From the NCBI RefSeq assembly GCF_958298935.1, contig NC_084924.1:26261819-26325818 (forward strand): a DNA stretch of 64,000 nt, given 5' to 3'. How positions within the stretch are numbered: position 1 is the stretch's first letter; every line of letters begins with the position of its first letter. Under the pieces are notes generated by a model, which was not told the DNA's origin, ran no database searches, and was given only the letters and a program-made list of their open reading frames with translations. The stretch is from Phragmites australis. Lineage: Eukaryota > Streptophyta > Magnoliopsida > Poales > Poaceae. Positions 23,020 through 34,377 of this stretch are shown in pieces. The translations under genes were made by a program, and so were the position numbers.

Positions 23020-23889
23020 ATGGCCCTCAAGACTCTGCAAGTTTCATCTAATTTAGCGAGGCCAAGCACCTACAGTTTCATTGCATCATCGCCTTGGTAC
23101 CAGCCAAATCTCCCGCAGAGACTCGACGCAAGAATCGCCGCAAAGAAGCACCAAAAGGGTAGTGCATCAGTCCTGAAATGCAGAGCCAATCTGCACGGTT
23201 GCATGGATGAGGTTGTTCAGCCTCAGAGAGACCAGATTACTGAAATCCCCATTGTCGTGTACCCATCAGTGGTCTTCCCAGGAGCGACGCTTCAGCTGCA
23301 GGCATTCGAGTTCAGATACCGTATCATGATGCAGACCCTTCTTCAGGAAGGCCTCAAGTTTGGGGTCGTCTACTCAGGCAAAAACGGCAGGATGGCAGAT
23401 GTCGGGTGCATCGTCCATGTCATCGAATGCGAGAGGCTCATCGACGACCGGTTCTTCCTCACCTGCGTAGGTGAAGACCGCTTCCGGATCATCGAGATTG
23501 TCAGGACAAAGCCCTATGTGGTTGCAAGAATTCAGGTACTGGATGACCAGCCCAGCTTTGAGCCCAAAGATGATCTGGGGAACCTGATGCAGCAGGTGCA
23601 ACAGCACCTGAAGAATGTGGCCATGCTTTCAGACAAACTGAACCAGAAACCAAGGGGAGGCCATCAGGCTGAGCCAATCTCCAGGGCGAACTCTCCTGTT
23701 TCGTTCTCCTTCCTCGTTGCGAGGTCCTTCGTCAATGATCGTTCGGAGCAGCAGGCGCTGCTCCAGCAGGACGACACCATGCAGCGATTGGCGCGGGAGG
23801 GGAGGTACCTGGAGCGCAGGAGCAAGTACCTGGTGGCCATTGCAGCGATCAAGGGCGCTTTTGAGCACCTGTCCTGCAACGAGAAGTAG
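23020..23889 (+). CDS. LON (protease La) N-terminal domain protein, probably plastid-targeted
   Basis: An uninterrupted 289-residue frame. Residues 1 to about 55 are rich in S, A, K and R and poor in acidic residues, as in a chloroplast transit peptide. Residues about 73-265 form a LON substrate-binding domain: EIPIVVYPSVVFPGATLQL, EFRYRIMMQTLLQ, FGVVYSGKNGRMADVGC, then FFLTCVGEDRFRI and YVVARIQVLDD. A helical C-terminal part follows. There is no AAA+ or serine-protease part, so this is the stand-alone family also found in Arabidopsis (At1g75460 type), whose role is not well defined. It may bind substrates or partner with plastid proteolysis. The start is favoured by the transit-like N-terminus, G at +4 and a 5'-UTR acceptor just upstream. 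Codon use is normal and no lesions are seen. The orthologue in a given species was not determined. Confidence 0.92.
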   Translation: MALKTLQVSSNLARPSTYSFIASSPWYQPNLPQRLDARIAAKKHQKGSASVLKCRANLHGCMDEVVQPQRDQITEIPIVVYPSVVFPGATLQLQAFEFRYRIMMQTLLQEGLKFGVVYSGKNGRMADVGCIVHVIECERLIDDRFFLTCVGEDRFRIIEIVRTKPYVVARIQVLDDQPSFEPKDDLGNLMQQVQQHLKNVAMLSDKLNQKPRGGHQAEPISRANSPVSFSFLVARSFVNDRSEQQALLQQDDTMQRLAREGRYLERRSKYLVAIAAIKGAFEHLSCNEK

Positions 23890-24260
23890 GAGCTACCTGT
23901 GCATTTTGGAGGTGTACTGCTGCTGCTAGATAAGTAGAGATCACCGTCAAGAGTAAATAAGCTTTCAGACTGTCATGGTCACAGGTTGTCTCTGGTTTTG
24001 CTTCAGCTTCAGCTGCTGCTGCTGCTGCTATGTATACTGTACATTCTTGCATGACCTTTCTGTGCTGCAACATTTGCTGCTACTTCTTGATGTACTCACG
24101 TATGTATCTATGCGCACTGTCTGCTCCACAGAGGCTATAGAGTAATGAGTATACAGCTGAGTTTTGCTTTGCCAGGCAACAGTTCGGAGGTGGATAAAAC
24201 AAATGTAAAATCCATTTGCAAGCCACATTCTTCTTGTATTTGAGATGCAAGCCAAACATT
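23890..24260 (+). other. 3'-UTR region of the LON-domain gene
   Basis: T-rich and CTG-repeat sequence after the stop. AGTAAATAAGC at about 23,950 is a weak poly(A) signal. The end of the transcript cannot be fixed. Confidence 0.4.
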
Positions 24261-25613
24261 GCTCGGTTTAGCAAGAACGTTTGATAGGCCATGCCATTGC
24301 CATCACATCAGTAGCTGGTTGGGCCTATAGCAGTCAATGAACCTGGCCTGTAGCTCTCTTCTTCATATGTTCCATGGAAATTTCTGTGGGCCATGGGCTT
24401 CTTGAGTCTCCAGTGCTTACCTTTCTCTCGTGTTACAGCGGCCTGTTGCATAATCGGTTGGTATGGTTCTGTGGAGCCTTTAATAGAAGTCCTTCCATGT
24501 CGCTTTTTTCCGAACCATATCAGCTCTAGCATTATGGTTCTTATCCAGTTTCATACTCTTGGAGAGACTCTTTCCAAATTCAATACCTCTCCTGAGAAAC
24601 ACTCATTTTCACGGGTCATTACTGCCATAGTGTGATGTGCGTACCATTTGCCTGCTTCTTACCTCCCACTGTTTATTTGTAGCAATTTGTACCATTCTAA
24701 GTTACCCTGAGTGCCCAAGTGTCTACGGCTCAATTTTGAGGTTGTTAAGCTGTGTGTGTAAGGGCCCAAGAGCCCATGTGAAACATGTGTATATGTAGCC
24801 TCTTCTTGCTTGAGGCCATACAAAGACTTCTTCGATCTATGTGAGCCTACTCAACTCGCCCTTTTTTGCCTGATTATTCGAACAAAAACATAAAGAAAAA
24901 AACAGAACGGGGGCTTGAATTCTCAACCACAGTAACCTTGTGCTCTACAACATGGATGCCCCACGAATTAGACAGAAAAGTTAAATATAGAACAAAAGGA
25001 GGCCAGATCTGTAAATCACAAGCAGCTAGAGAGGCAACGGGCAACTTGTTTCCAGTTTCCATTCCGCTGGCCAAGCTTGATTGCTTATGCAGTACGTGAT
25101 GCAAGTATGATTAAGCTATGAATTCCAAGCTAGCCTCTTTTGTTTAAGACAATGGCATGGTAAGATGCCTTAACGACAATGACATGTCTCGATGTTTATG
25201 GCCGTGCATCGGTATCAGTACTGACTATATGCAGCATCACAAGAGTTGGTTCAGAAAAGGGCTAACCTTTTTCTAAATACGTAGAAGAGTTGTGTATCTT
25301 TGTATTAAGACGAGGAAAAAATGAGATTGCACAACAACCTTAACAGGTCTTAGCCTGTAGATGGGAACTGGGAGAGGAGATTACAAGGTAAATGACAACT
25401 AAAACGGAAAATGAAATTGTAGGTGATCAGATTATGGAACCAAACACACGCAACGGCTGTACGAGTATGCTCTCGCTATCGTTTCAAACAAAAAGTATGG
25501 CAAGGTGCTTAGTCCCGGTGCCGCACCAACTATCAACGTCGTCTGAGATCAACGCCACGAAGGAATCCGAAGAGATACGGCGGTTGTTCAAGATCACATC
25601 GTTCCTGCAGGAA
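24261..25613. other. Intergenic sequence, no gene recognised
   Basis: Short frames on both strands have no recognisable domain. A tRNA-like stretch on the minus strand (about 24,885-24,965) followed by a T-run is discussed under findings. Otherwise nothing was identified. Confidence 0.5.
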
Positions 25614-27080
25614 TGAGATTGGCGATTAGAAGGGGGTTGAATAGACGCCTCAATAAATTTCTTGCAAAATCGATAATCTTCTTCTATTTAGATCACCCAA
25701 CGCACCTCAAAACTAAAGCGAAAGTAAAAATAAAGATAAGTTTTAACAAGATAAAATCGAGACAACACGACTTCATAAATAGTATAAACCATATGTTCAT
25801 TTAAGATCAATCATGTGTCTTAGCACTCGAAAGATCACAACTTGCAAAGAAATAAAAAAAAAAAGATGAACACCGAATAATGAAACTCTCCAAGTTGATT
25901 GTCTAAAGGTAAGAGAATTCAAGACCTCATCACATAAGCGTATATGTATGAATTTTATGCCTCTAGCAATAAGAAGAATGACATCACCAGGTGCTGAAAT
26001 TTCAGCCCAAAAATCAAAACGAAAATCAAATCCGAAAACTGAAAAACTTGCAAGGAACCAATAAAGAGATACTAGAAGGAGGTGAGCAAAATAACGTGAA
26101 GAAAAATAAATTTTATTGTAGCAGAAATTGCCCTATTTTAGGTAGATTATAAAGATTTTTTCTCACAAAACTCTTACATAATATATAGGCTAAGCACTCA
26201 TCTTCCTTTCCTCTAAAACCCTAGCACAAGGCTCTCATATGGATGACGCAAGGAGCTCAAAATGGTTGGTTCCTCTCCTTTCATAGCCATACCTCTCTAT
26301 TTATAAGCCTAGAAAATTTGACCTCTAAATTTTAGGTTTTTTCAAAAATATCCCTCTCTTATAGTACACTCATACCTATCATCGAAAGTATTTTGGTCCA
26401 TTTTCTTCTTGATTCATCGGAAGGACGTGGCGCCTTCACGATTTAACTTAGCCTTGACGCAAGCTTTGTGATGGTGTCACGTACGCCCTCAGTCCTCCCA
26501 CGGTTTTGAGACCAAACTGCGAAACCCTATCACGCCTCCCAAAGCGTAACTCCCCACTTGCTTACACCTTAAGCAAGAGCTCTGATATTGACGTGTGTAC
26601 TCCGTCTTATGATCTTGACCACCAGCAAGTCTCTCCGCTCTCGATCCCTCGGGCTGCCTTGTCACTTGCTCCGACATCCCCTTCTCTTGACTTTGTCAAC
26701 ATGATGTCTCTATCCGTCTTCCATGCTTTGCTTGACCTCCACATGTTCAACTAGGATTACCCTTGACTTCACCCGGCCTTCTTGATCGTCCGGCACCAAG
26801 TACTCCACTTGACCCCGATCATCTTGCCGCTGACCGCCAAGTTGCATCCATTACTTGCACACTATGACACAAACAAACACATATCTCTAACTCCAATTTT
26901 AGTTAGTCCATAATCAATATGCTCAAATGAAATCCCAAATCAATTCAAATCACATCAAATCTCATGCAAAATCGAAGATCATCAAACCAAACAAATATCA
27001 ATATCAATAACTCATCACAAGTAAACTAAGACATATTTCAATTTAATTTTTTAGTTACGCAAGAGCCAAAACCTCCAACA
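25614..27080 (-). mobile_element. Solo LTR F of the element C family (copia)
   Basis: The sequence runs from TGAGATTGGCG to ACCTCCAACA (plus strand) and aligns along its length with C's 5' LTR (19,023-20,943). Shared blocks include AATTTCTTGCAAAAT near the left, GGAACCAATAAAGAGA at 26,052, CTCTATTTATAAGCC (minus TATA) at about 26,300 and GCGCCTTCACGA at 26,428. There is no adjoining gag-pol. Bases AGGAA left and AATCA right do not match, so no target duplication remains, and it may be a truncated fragment. Older and more diverged than the C LTRs. Confidence 0.7.
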
Positions 27081-27099
27081 AATCAAGAGGGTTAAGGAG

Positions 27100-27640
27100 C
27101 CTAGTCCTCTCTGGAAGTTTGTGGCCACCCGCCCCTGAGTATGTGACCACCAATCAAGTATTGAAATGTCTGCATAAGAAGTAAGGACTCCTAACACCCG
27201 CCACTAAATTTCCCTAGCCAAACAGTAGTGTAACAAAAAGTGATTTGTGGTCTCTAGCAGTTGGGAACAATGTGCGTAGGCATTATCGGTTTGGAGGCCA
27301 TGCCGTCGCCTATGTGCCGTTGTCCAAAGTCTACCATGAAGTGCAAGCCAGCCAAAGAATTTGACCTTTACAGGTGCGCAAGATCTCCATAATATCGTAG
27401 CACCCTCAAAACGGATGCAACCATTGAACATGAGGTGCGCCGAGCTGGCAGAGTATTGGCCGGAAGAAGACCACTTCCAAACAACACTGTCTTCCTCGTT
27501 GCTTAGGGTGATGGACTCAAGTTGACTCCAAAGCGCTCAGGGTGATGGACTCGAGTTGGCTCCAAAGCTGCAGGTATTGGCTTAAAGCAGGCATGGATAA
27601 GGGGTTGATAATATCCTGGATAAGACATGAAAAAGGCTAG
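27100..27640 (-). pseudogene. LINE fragment, C-terminal zinc-binding (zf-RVT) region, minus strand
   Basis: On the minus strand, EDSVVWKWSSSGQYSASSAHL (27,440-27,500) leads into FNGCIRFEGATILWRSCAPVKVKFFGWLALHGRLWT and NHFLLHYCLAREI (27,431-27,204). This is the zinc-binding domain at the end of plant non-LTR reverse transcriptases. A 34-bp tandem duplication (27,509-27,542 repeated at 27,543-27,575) repeats the SQLESITLS-type segment upstream of it. The enzyme domain is missing and the ends are truncated. Confidence 0.8.
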
Positions 27641-27959
27641 CTTATGTATTGTTTACCAAGAGCAGTGCAAGAAGCACTGAAACGTTTGCTCTACTCCTCC
27701 AAAGTTACCTGCGAATCATGATAGCTTGCTCCTCGTTAGAACAATTGAACTTTTGATTTCACCCGTTCAGAGTTAGTCTAACCTTCTTCATGAGTGTGTC
27801 ATCGGCCTTCATGGGTTATGATTTCTGTCAATTTCACGAGCCGCCGACCCTAGCTAACCTTTTGATGTCAATGGATGTTTCTGATCAAGAAAGCAACTGG
27901 CATCGATGGTCTTTGCAAGCTGATGTGTATGCACTGAAAAGAGGGAGAAAAACACGTCT

Positions 27960-28960
27960 AATTTCAAGAGGCAATATAATGTTCTATATAATATAGTGTG
28001 TCACAAACATAACACCGTAGCTCATGTGCTGCAGTTATCCCTGCCGAATATTTCTTTTTGGCGGAACCTTATTAGCTCAAAGTTGATAGATTGGACCAAC
28101 CTCGTGTCAATGCTCCAGAACATCAACCTATCACAAGAGCGGGATGAATTTAACTGAACTTTGAACCAAAATGGTAAATTCTTTATACCGTGCCCTAAAG
28201 CACATTGACACTCCAAATATATATAAACAGCTATGAAAACTAAAGCTGCCTACCAAAGTCAAAATATTCTTTTAGTACCTCCATCAAGGAGTGCTTCTAA
28301 ATAAAGATAATTTAATAAAGAGAAAATAGCAAGGCAGTTAGAAGTGTGTCTTTTGTCACCAAAATGAGATGATTAAATACCTCTTCTTTAATTGCATGTT
28401 TGCCCGTTTCACATAGTTCATCATCTTGGTGGCTTCAAACATTTACCCATCCCATAGTGTATCTCATATGATGGGAAAACTGGCTTCAAGGCCTTTGTAA
28501 ACAAACAAAAGCCTATGTACTAGTTGGAGCAACGGCTCTTTGTTAGTCGTTATAGCTATGCAGAAATGATATTGTCTTTGATAAGAGAAAATTTTCATCT
28601 CCTTTGTAGATTATATGTACATGGTCGTATTGGTTTCGTACTTGGTCGGTGTTCCAACAGCTGGGATCTCGAGGGATGGTATAGTAGCGGTGTGTATGCG
28701 ATTGGAGCATACAGTCACAAAGCTATTTACCCGGCATGGATGGGGTTCTAGACTTTGGATTATGAACCTCCCACCTTAGCTACTTTGTTTCTTTTTCCCT
28801 CTAGTCAAAGAACGTTTCTTGTTTTCTTGGTTTTCTTTGCTTTTTTCTTTTCTTTGGACTGTGTGCATCTTAGCTATGTAGAGATCGGAAGTATACTCTT
28901 TTTCTGTTGTATTGCTTTGATATAATGATGGGAGTCAATAAAGTTTTCATTATAAAAAAT
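27960..28960 (+). pseudogene. LINE fragment, 3' end with zf-RVT region and 3' UTR, plus strand
   Basis: Broken plus-strand frames read SFWRNLISSKLIDWTNLV with SQERDEFNWTLNQNGKF (28,045-28,170), then LPTKVKIFFWYLHQGVLL (28,248-28,305), CVFCHQNETIKHLFFNC-like (28,345-28,400) and a short tail. This is the last part of a plant L1-type LINE. The 3' UTR ends near 28,955 with GATATAATGATGGGAGTC and an A-rich end. Frameshifts and stops are frequent. Confidence 0.75.
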
Positions 28961-29049
28961 ATGTGTTTTCTAACTATAGCTACTTATAAGCTCCTTACTT
29001 CGTTCAGTATAAGTTGCTGTCACTGCTCATGCTAAATTGTTCCAAGAAA

Positions 29050-29835
29050 TATCATAAAAATAGATAAACTTAAGCGTAAATTGTATAAAACTATAAGTAT
29101 TGTGCCATTTATAACACAAAACTACAATTATTATGTATAGTAACACAAAACTACAAGTATTGTGCACTAATTTCACACAAAACCTAATTTTAGATTCACC
29201 CAAAAAATAATTTTATGTTTCTCCAAAAATCCTAAAACTTTTTGTACATGTTTAATAATCCATGTGCAACCTATTTTAATTGTATTCACCCAAAAAACCT
29301 GTGTAGAATTTAAACAAAAATTCTCCAAAAAGACTACTTTTATAACACCTAACAATTGTTATGACCTCAAATAAAATCCTAAAAATATGAGAAAATTCAG
29401 TAATATTCTTTTTATATGATGAACTAATTTCTAAAATTATTTCCAGCCTTAGGTTATATAGTGAAAAAGTGAGTTCATTTGTAAGTATATAACCTAGCGC
29501 TGAAAATAATTTTATAAATTATTCCATAATATTAGAAGAATATTAATAATTTTTTTCCAAATTTTTGGGATTTTATTTGATGCCGAGTTATAAAAGTAGC
29601 CTTTTTGGAGAAATTTAGTTTAAATTATATATAGTCTTTTTAGTGAATCTAATTAAAATGGGTTGCACATAAATTATAGAACACATAATTTTTTTTTGGA
29701 GAAATATGAGACCACTTTTTAAGTGAATTCAATTAAAATCATGTTTTGTATGAAATTAGTGTACAATACTTGTAGTTTTATGTTACAAATGACATAATAC
29801 TTATAGTCTTATAATTTTATGTAATTAAAAAGTAT
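29050..29835. mobile_element. Foldback (long inverted-repeat) element, about 0.8 kb
   Basis: The left arm (29,050-29,455) and right arm (29,485-29,835) are long imperfect reverse complements. Examples: AAACTACAAGTATTGTGCAC at 29,149 pairs with GTGTACAATACTTGTAGTTT at 29,760; AGGTTATATA at 29,450 pairs with TATATAACCT at 29,486; TCTCCAAAAA at 29,220 and 29,322 pair with TTTTTGGAGA at 29,695 and 29,602. The loop is only about 25 bases (GTGAAAAAGTGAGTTC...). No coding sequence. It fits a MITE/foldback DNA element, but no convincing target duplication was found. Confidence 0.75.
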
Positions 29836-29910
29836 TGCATTATTAGCTTAGCAGTCTACCTTACAAGCGTGTGATTCTGTTCCGTTTCATCGCTACAAGC
29901 TTCTTGTGTT

Positions 29911-29911
29911 C

Positions 29912-29957
<46 letters not shown>
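29911..29957. repeat. (CT)n microsatellite
   Basis: About 20 uninterrupted CT units followed by TGTGTGT. Confidence 0.95.
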
Positions 29958-29959
29958 AC

Positions 29960-32640
29960 TTGCTACAATGCTGTACTACACTTGCCTTAAACTAACTACA
30001 TGTGACCACAAGTGACAAAACTAAATCGACCAAGTGATGAGGGAAAGTACCATCTCTTTCCTCTTTCAGATACTTGAGTACACCCGATAAACAATGCTCA
30101 CATCCGCATCGCCAACGTCAAATTATAAGATCGCTCCTCTTAGACCAAATTGCATTTTTAATATGAAGGCACAAGGGATTTGATTGGGTATATTCCTGCT
30201 CCGCTACGTCACCGCGAGAATCTTTAATAATTTAGCTTGTTGCTTTCACTGAGCTGATGTCTTGTATGCCAACATCGCATTCGCTCAACGCAACATGAGC
30301 ACTAGAATATGAGATTTGTTTTGTATGGTTTTCATAACTCATAGATGTGGTCCTGGATATCAAGTGGAGCTCCAATGAGATGGATGATTACGCGGTGTGG
30401 AAGAAAAATGCAAAGTAGTAACTGTCACTGGTCTAATTTAGTTGTGGGATGTTGTCTTACTGCTTAAGATATGGACAAGGACGAGTTTTGTTTAATAGTG
30501 GTGGCATATTGCGTCTAAATTCGTCGAATCTTTGGTGGCTTGTGTTCTTACTACAGCTCCATTTTTTCCCATTGCATTTGGACAGCACGAAGGCTCAGTT
30601 CAGTCTGAAGTCTGAACATGGAGAGGTAGCCAAAAGCTTTGAAAAGGAGACGATAAAATCAGATTAACGTACGTAAAGTGCAGTGTAAGTTAAGGCAAGC
30701 CTTTCACACTGAAAGATTTGACAAGTAACCTGCCTGAAGCTGCATAGTTTAGGATGTTACTGAAATGACCAAGACTCTGGAGAAGATATCTCTGTCACTT
30801 GGCTCTTTTCAACTGCAAGGAGCAAGTGTTCGCTACTTTGGGGATTGCACAATAAGAACAGACAAGTAGTTTGAAAAAAGAAGTTATGCCGAATGTGCTA
30901 AGATTACATACAGTTGTCAGAATCTGAATTAGATTTATGCAACCTTCTGCAAATCATAAAATGAAAGAATCAACGAAGCCACTTGAAATAAAACAGGTCA
31001 ATTGGAGTGGCTTATTGATCACATCACAAGGAAAAGAGTACTGATAGGTCAACAACCCCCCCGCCCCCACCGAAAGCTGCAAAAAGATTTAACAACTTGT
31101 TTCAGCACAGTGATCTCAATGATCATTAACTATTATCACCATCAAAACTTACAAATTTACGTATATTTTACTGACTGGTCACTAGTCACTGGACAAAACT
31201 TTTGGAAATGGCACCAGTATGCTGTTTGTTAAGAACTTGAACTAGATAACCTCAATAAGGTTTTTCTCCCTGAAAAAGGAGGCTCAGTGAGGAAATTTGA
31301 GCTGGTGATAAGAAGGGAATTGGACTTATGCCTACGGATAAATTGTGGGCTTTATATTAATAAGTATCACATTGTGCCCATCAAAATACAACAAAGAAAT
31401 TGCTGTCTTACAGTATAGCATCCAGTGCGTTAAAAACACAGGAAAGATTGGTTGGAGTAAGATATGTGTAGGACGGAGCGATAAAAAAGACATAGTGCCG
31501 TCTAAATAGTACTGCAGTACTGCTTGTGTGCATCTCTAATGACAATTTTACCATCACCATCTGCACAGTTTCACACTTCAATAAGTAGCAGTGGATGGAG
31601 CTGTGTGGAAGAATGCAAATTTTTGTCCAGCTCGCTGATATATTTGTTTTCCTGACAAGAATCAATCGACCTGGTACCTTTTGGAAACACTGAAACTGTC
31701 CAGCTATGGCCTTTCCTGTATGAAACCTTCAAATGCGCAGACTCGCATTTGCATAACAACTGGAAGAGATGCAATTTTGCAGATATCAAATCCTCTTGTG
31801 TTTGCATAATTGTTCAGAAAAAAGAAGCAGTTTTCAACTTACTAATCACACTTCTGAAAGGTGCATTGTTCTTTTAATCTGGGTCTGGACGTATCAATAA
31901 TCAACAGGAGTACAGTGAGAAACAACTCAAATACGCGTCGCCATTCTTCGGACGAGCATCTGTCGACCTCTGATAGATAGAAGTGAGCTCAGCCTACCTG
32001 TCATCATGAACTAAAGAAAGGGGAATTGCTGAAGGCAGCAGCAACGTATGCATCTAGCGATATTTGAAGTGCAGTGATGGCTGTCCCCACAACAGCCCAC
32101 ATGCACCTGTGATGGTGTCATTTGGATCCCAATCATTTGAGATTTAGTGTGGATCCAAGGAACAGGTAGCATAGGCGTACCAACTAACAACTAGCAGTCG
32201 TTCCTGTCGCCTTCCAACGAAACTGTTCATCTCTGAACCAAAATGCTGTGACAGCCACCCTTCTTCAGCTCCCATCCAATGGGGGCAAGCAATGGCATCA
32301 TTAGCTGCTTAAGCATTGCAGTTTGAATGTTTCCCAGAAATCTCTGCATCCGGAAAACAACTGTGATGCTTGAATAGATGAAAATCACGAAACAATCTCA
32401 TGGTTGTATGCAACATCTGTATTGAGTTATATCTCTGTTAAAAGCTTACATCTCTTAAGACAGAAGGGAGTTAAAAGCTTAAGATTATAATCATTAAAAA
32501 AAGAAGTGCCAGAGATATGCTAGAGCGCATAGCACGGAGCCGTATGCAACCAAAAATGCAGGGAATATGCCAGTTCCACGAGGGTAGAACCCTAAAATAA
32601 CCCCACAAAGCATTAACAAAACCCACTGATCCCCTGCTCC
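29960..32640. other. Intergenic / upstream region of NSP1, no gene recognised
   Basis: About 2.7 kb of mixed composition with only short frames lacking domains (for example 30,449-30,667). No transposon termini or RNA genes were recognised. The last few hundred bases presumably contain the NSP1 promoter. CCTCCAATCAATTC at about 32,655 is CCAAT-like, and no clear TATA box was seen. Confidence 0.5.
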
Positions 32641-32757
32641 TGCTCCTCCTTAACCTCCAATCAATTCATCAAACCCCAGATTAAGCTCCACAAATTAAAG
32701 CAACAAGGCCTAATTAAGAAGCAAACCCCAAGTCAATCCACAAGCTGCTGCATTCGC

Positions 32758-34377
32758 ATGTGCATGCACATCTCTTCTTGCAAGCTTGCATGCATGAAGG
32801 CCATGAACTGCCATGAGCAGGAGCACCAGGAGCTCGCCGCCACCACGAGCAACAACGGCCTGGACTGGCTCGAGGACTCCATCTCCTTCCTCACCGCCGA
32901 TGTCGACATCGGCAGCAGCTATGAGTGGTGGTCTACTCCCGCGGCGGAGCAGCAAGATGACATTGGCAGCGTCGTGGCGCAGACGCTTTCGCCTCCGGCG
33001 CCACTGGCGACAACCAGTTCGCCCCTGACGCACGCCTCTCCAATCATTGCGTCTCCGGCGGTGTCGTTGCCGTCGGAGCCTTCGTCCAAGAAGCGCAAGT
33101 CCCCGGCGCACAAGGCGTCTGGCCAGAGCAGCGGCAACCAGCGACGGCGCGCTGAGCAGGATAGGCAAGGTTGTGGTAGCGGCGGCGGCAAAAAGGGCGG
33201 CGCCAAGGGCGGCGGAGCGGGATCAGACCGGGACACGAGGTGGGCCGAGCAGCTGCTGAACCCGTGCGCGGCCGCCGTCGAGGCTGGCAACCTGTCAAGG
33301 GTGCAGCACATGTTCTACGTTCTCGGCGAGCTCGCCTCCTTCTCGGGCGACGCCAACCACCGCCTGGCCGCGCACGGGCTTCGCGCGCTCGCCCGCAGGC
33401 TCCCTGCTGCCGTTGGCCTGGAAACCGCGGCAGCCGTGCGGGTGCCACCCTGCGAGTGCCCCACGCCGGCGTTCGCGGGCGCCGAGCCGCAGCTGTTCCG
33501 CGCGTCGCTCATCAAGTTCCACGAGGTGAGCCCGTGGTTCGCGCTCCCCAACGTGCTGGCCAACGCCGCCATCACGCAGGCCTCGGCGTGCTGCGCCGAG
33601 CCCCGGCTGCTCCACGTCGTCGACCTCGGCGTCTCGCACGGCGTGCAATGGCCGACGCTTCTGGAGTCCCTGACCCGCCTGCCCGGTGGGCGCGCACCGC
33701 CCTCCGTCCGCCTCACCGTCGCGGGCCCCGCGGCCACACCGCCGGCGCCCTTCTGCGCTTCGCCTCAGGGGTATGACTTCTCGCCGCACCTCCTCCGGTA
33801 CGCCAAGTCCATCAACCTGCAGCTTGCCATCGCTCGTGCAGCCTCCCTGGAGTCCGTGCATGGCTTCGCCACCCCCGGCGAGGCGCTCGTCGTCTGCATC
33901 CAGTTCCGGCTCGGCCATGTAACCGCTGACGAGCGGACAGACATCCTAAAGAAGGTCCGACGCCTCAACCCGGAGCTGGTGGTGCTCTCGGAGCTCGATG
34001 CCGGGGGAGACGGCACCGCGGCGGGCGATTTCTTGGCAAGGCTGGAGCTGCTGTGGCGGTTCCTGGAGTCGACTTCGGCAGCGTTCAAGGGGAGGGAAGG
34101 GGAGGAGAGGCGGCTGCTGGAGGCCGAGGCTGGCACGTCCGTCCCAGCAGAGGCGGCAGGCGAGGGGAAGGAGGTGTGGCGGGAACGCATGGCAGCGGCC
34201 GGGTTCGAGGAGGTGGCGTTCGGGGACGAGGCTGTGGAGTCGGCCAAGTCGCTTCTGAGGAAGTACGATGGCGGGTGGGAGATGTCAGTGCCGGCGGCGT
34301 CAGGAGGCGCCTGCGCAGTGGCGCTGCGGTGGAAGGGGCAGCCGGTGTCGTTCTGCTCGTTGTGGCGGGCGGCGTAG
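32758..34377 (+). CDS. NSP1: GRAS-domain regulator, NSP1 type (nodulation signaling pathway 1 homologue)
   Basis: A single-exon, GC-rich frame of 539 residues. Near the N-terminus is [11 protein letters not shown] (35-45), the conserved NSP1 segment. A basic nuclear-signal-like SKKRKSP is at 110-116 and an RRR cluster at 129-131. The GRAS domain begins about residue 161 ([19 protein letters not shown]). The VHIID block [15 protein letters not shown] is at about 284-298 and the terminal SAW block [15 protein letters not shown] closes the protein. In legumes NSP1 acts with NSP2 downstream of the calcium-spiking kinase; in rice it promotes strigolactone biosynthesis and mycorrhizal signalling. 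Family assignment is strong and orthology is inferred. In-frame Met residues at 3, 13 and 16 could be the true start. No lesions. The large antisense frames are shadows of its GC-rich codons. Confidence 0.93.
   Translation: MCMHISSCKLACMKAMNCHEQEHQELAATTSNNGLDWLEDSISFLTADVDIGSSYEWWSTPAAEQQDDIGSVVAQTLSPPAPLATTSSPLTHASPIIASPAVSLPSEPSSKKRKSPAHKASGQSSGNQRRRAEQDRQGCGSGGGKKGGAKGGGAGSDRDTRWAEQLLNPCAAAVEAGNLSRVQHMFYVLGELASFSGDANHRLAAHGLRALARRLPAAVGLETAAAVRVPPCECPTPAFAGAEPQLFRASLIKFHEVSPWFALPNVLANAAITQASACCAEPRLLHVVDLGVSHGVQWPTLLESLTRLPGGRAPPSVRLTVAGPAATPPAPFCASPQGYDFSPHLLRYAKSINLQLAIARAASLESVHGFATPGEALVVCIQFRLGHVTADERTDILKKVRRLNPELVVLSELDAGGDGTAAGDFLARLELLWRFLESTSAAFKGREGEERRLLEAEAGTSVPAEAAGEGKEVWRERMAAAGFEEVAFGDEAVESAKSLLRKYDGGWEMSVPAASGGACAVALRWKGQPVSFCSLWRAA

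Noticed and set aside
25609..27085. Target-site duplication for solo LTR F
   Set aside because: AGGAA on the left and AATCA on the right do not match under the best end placement.
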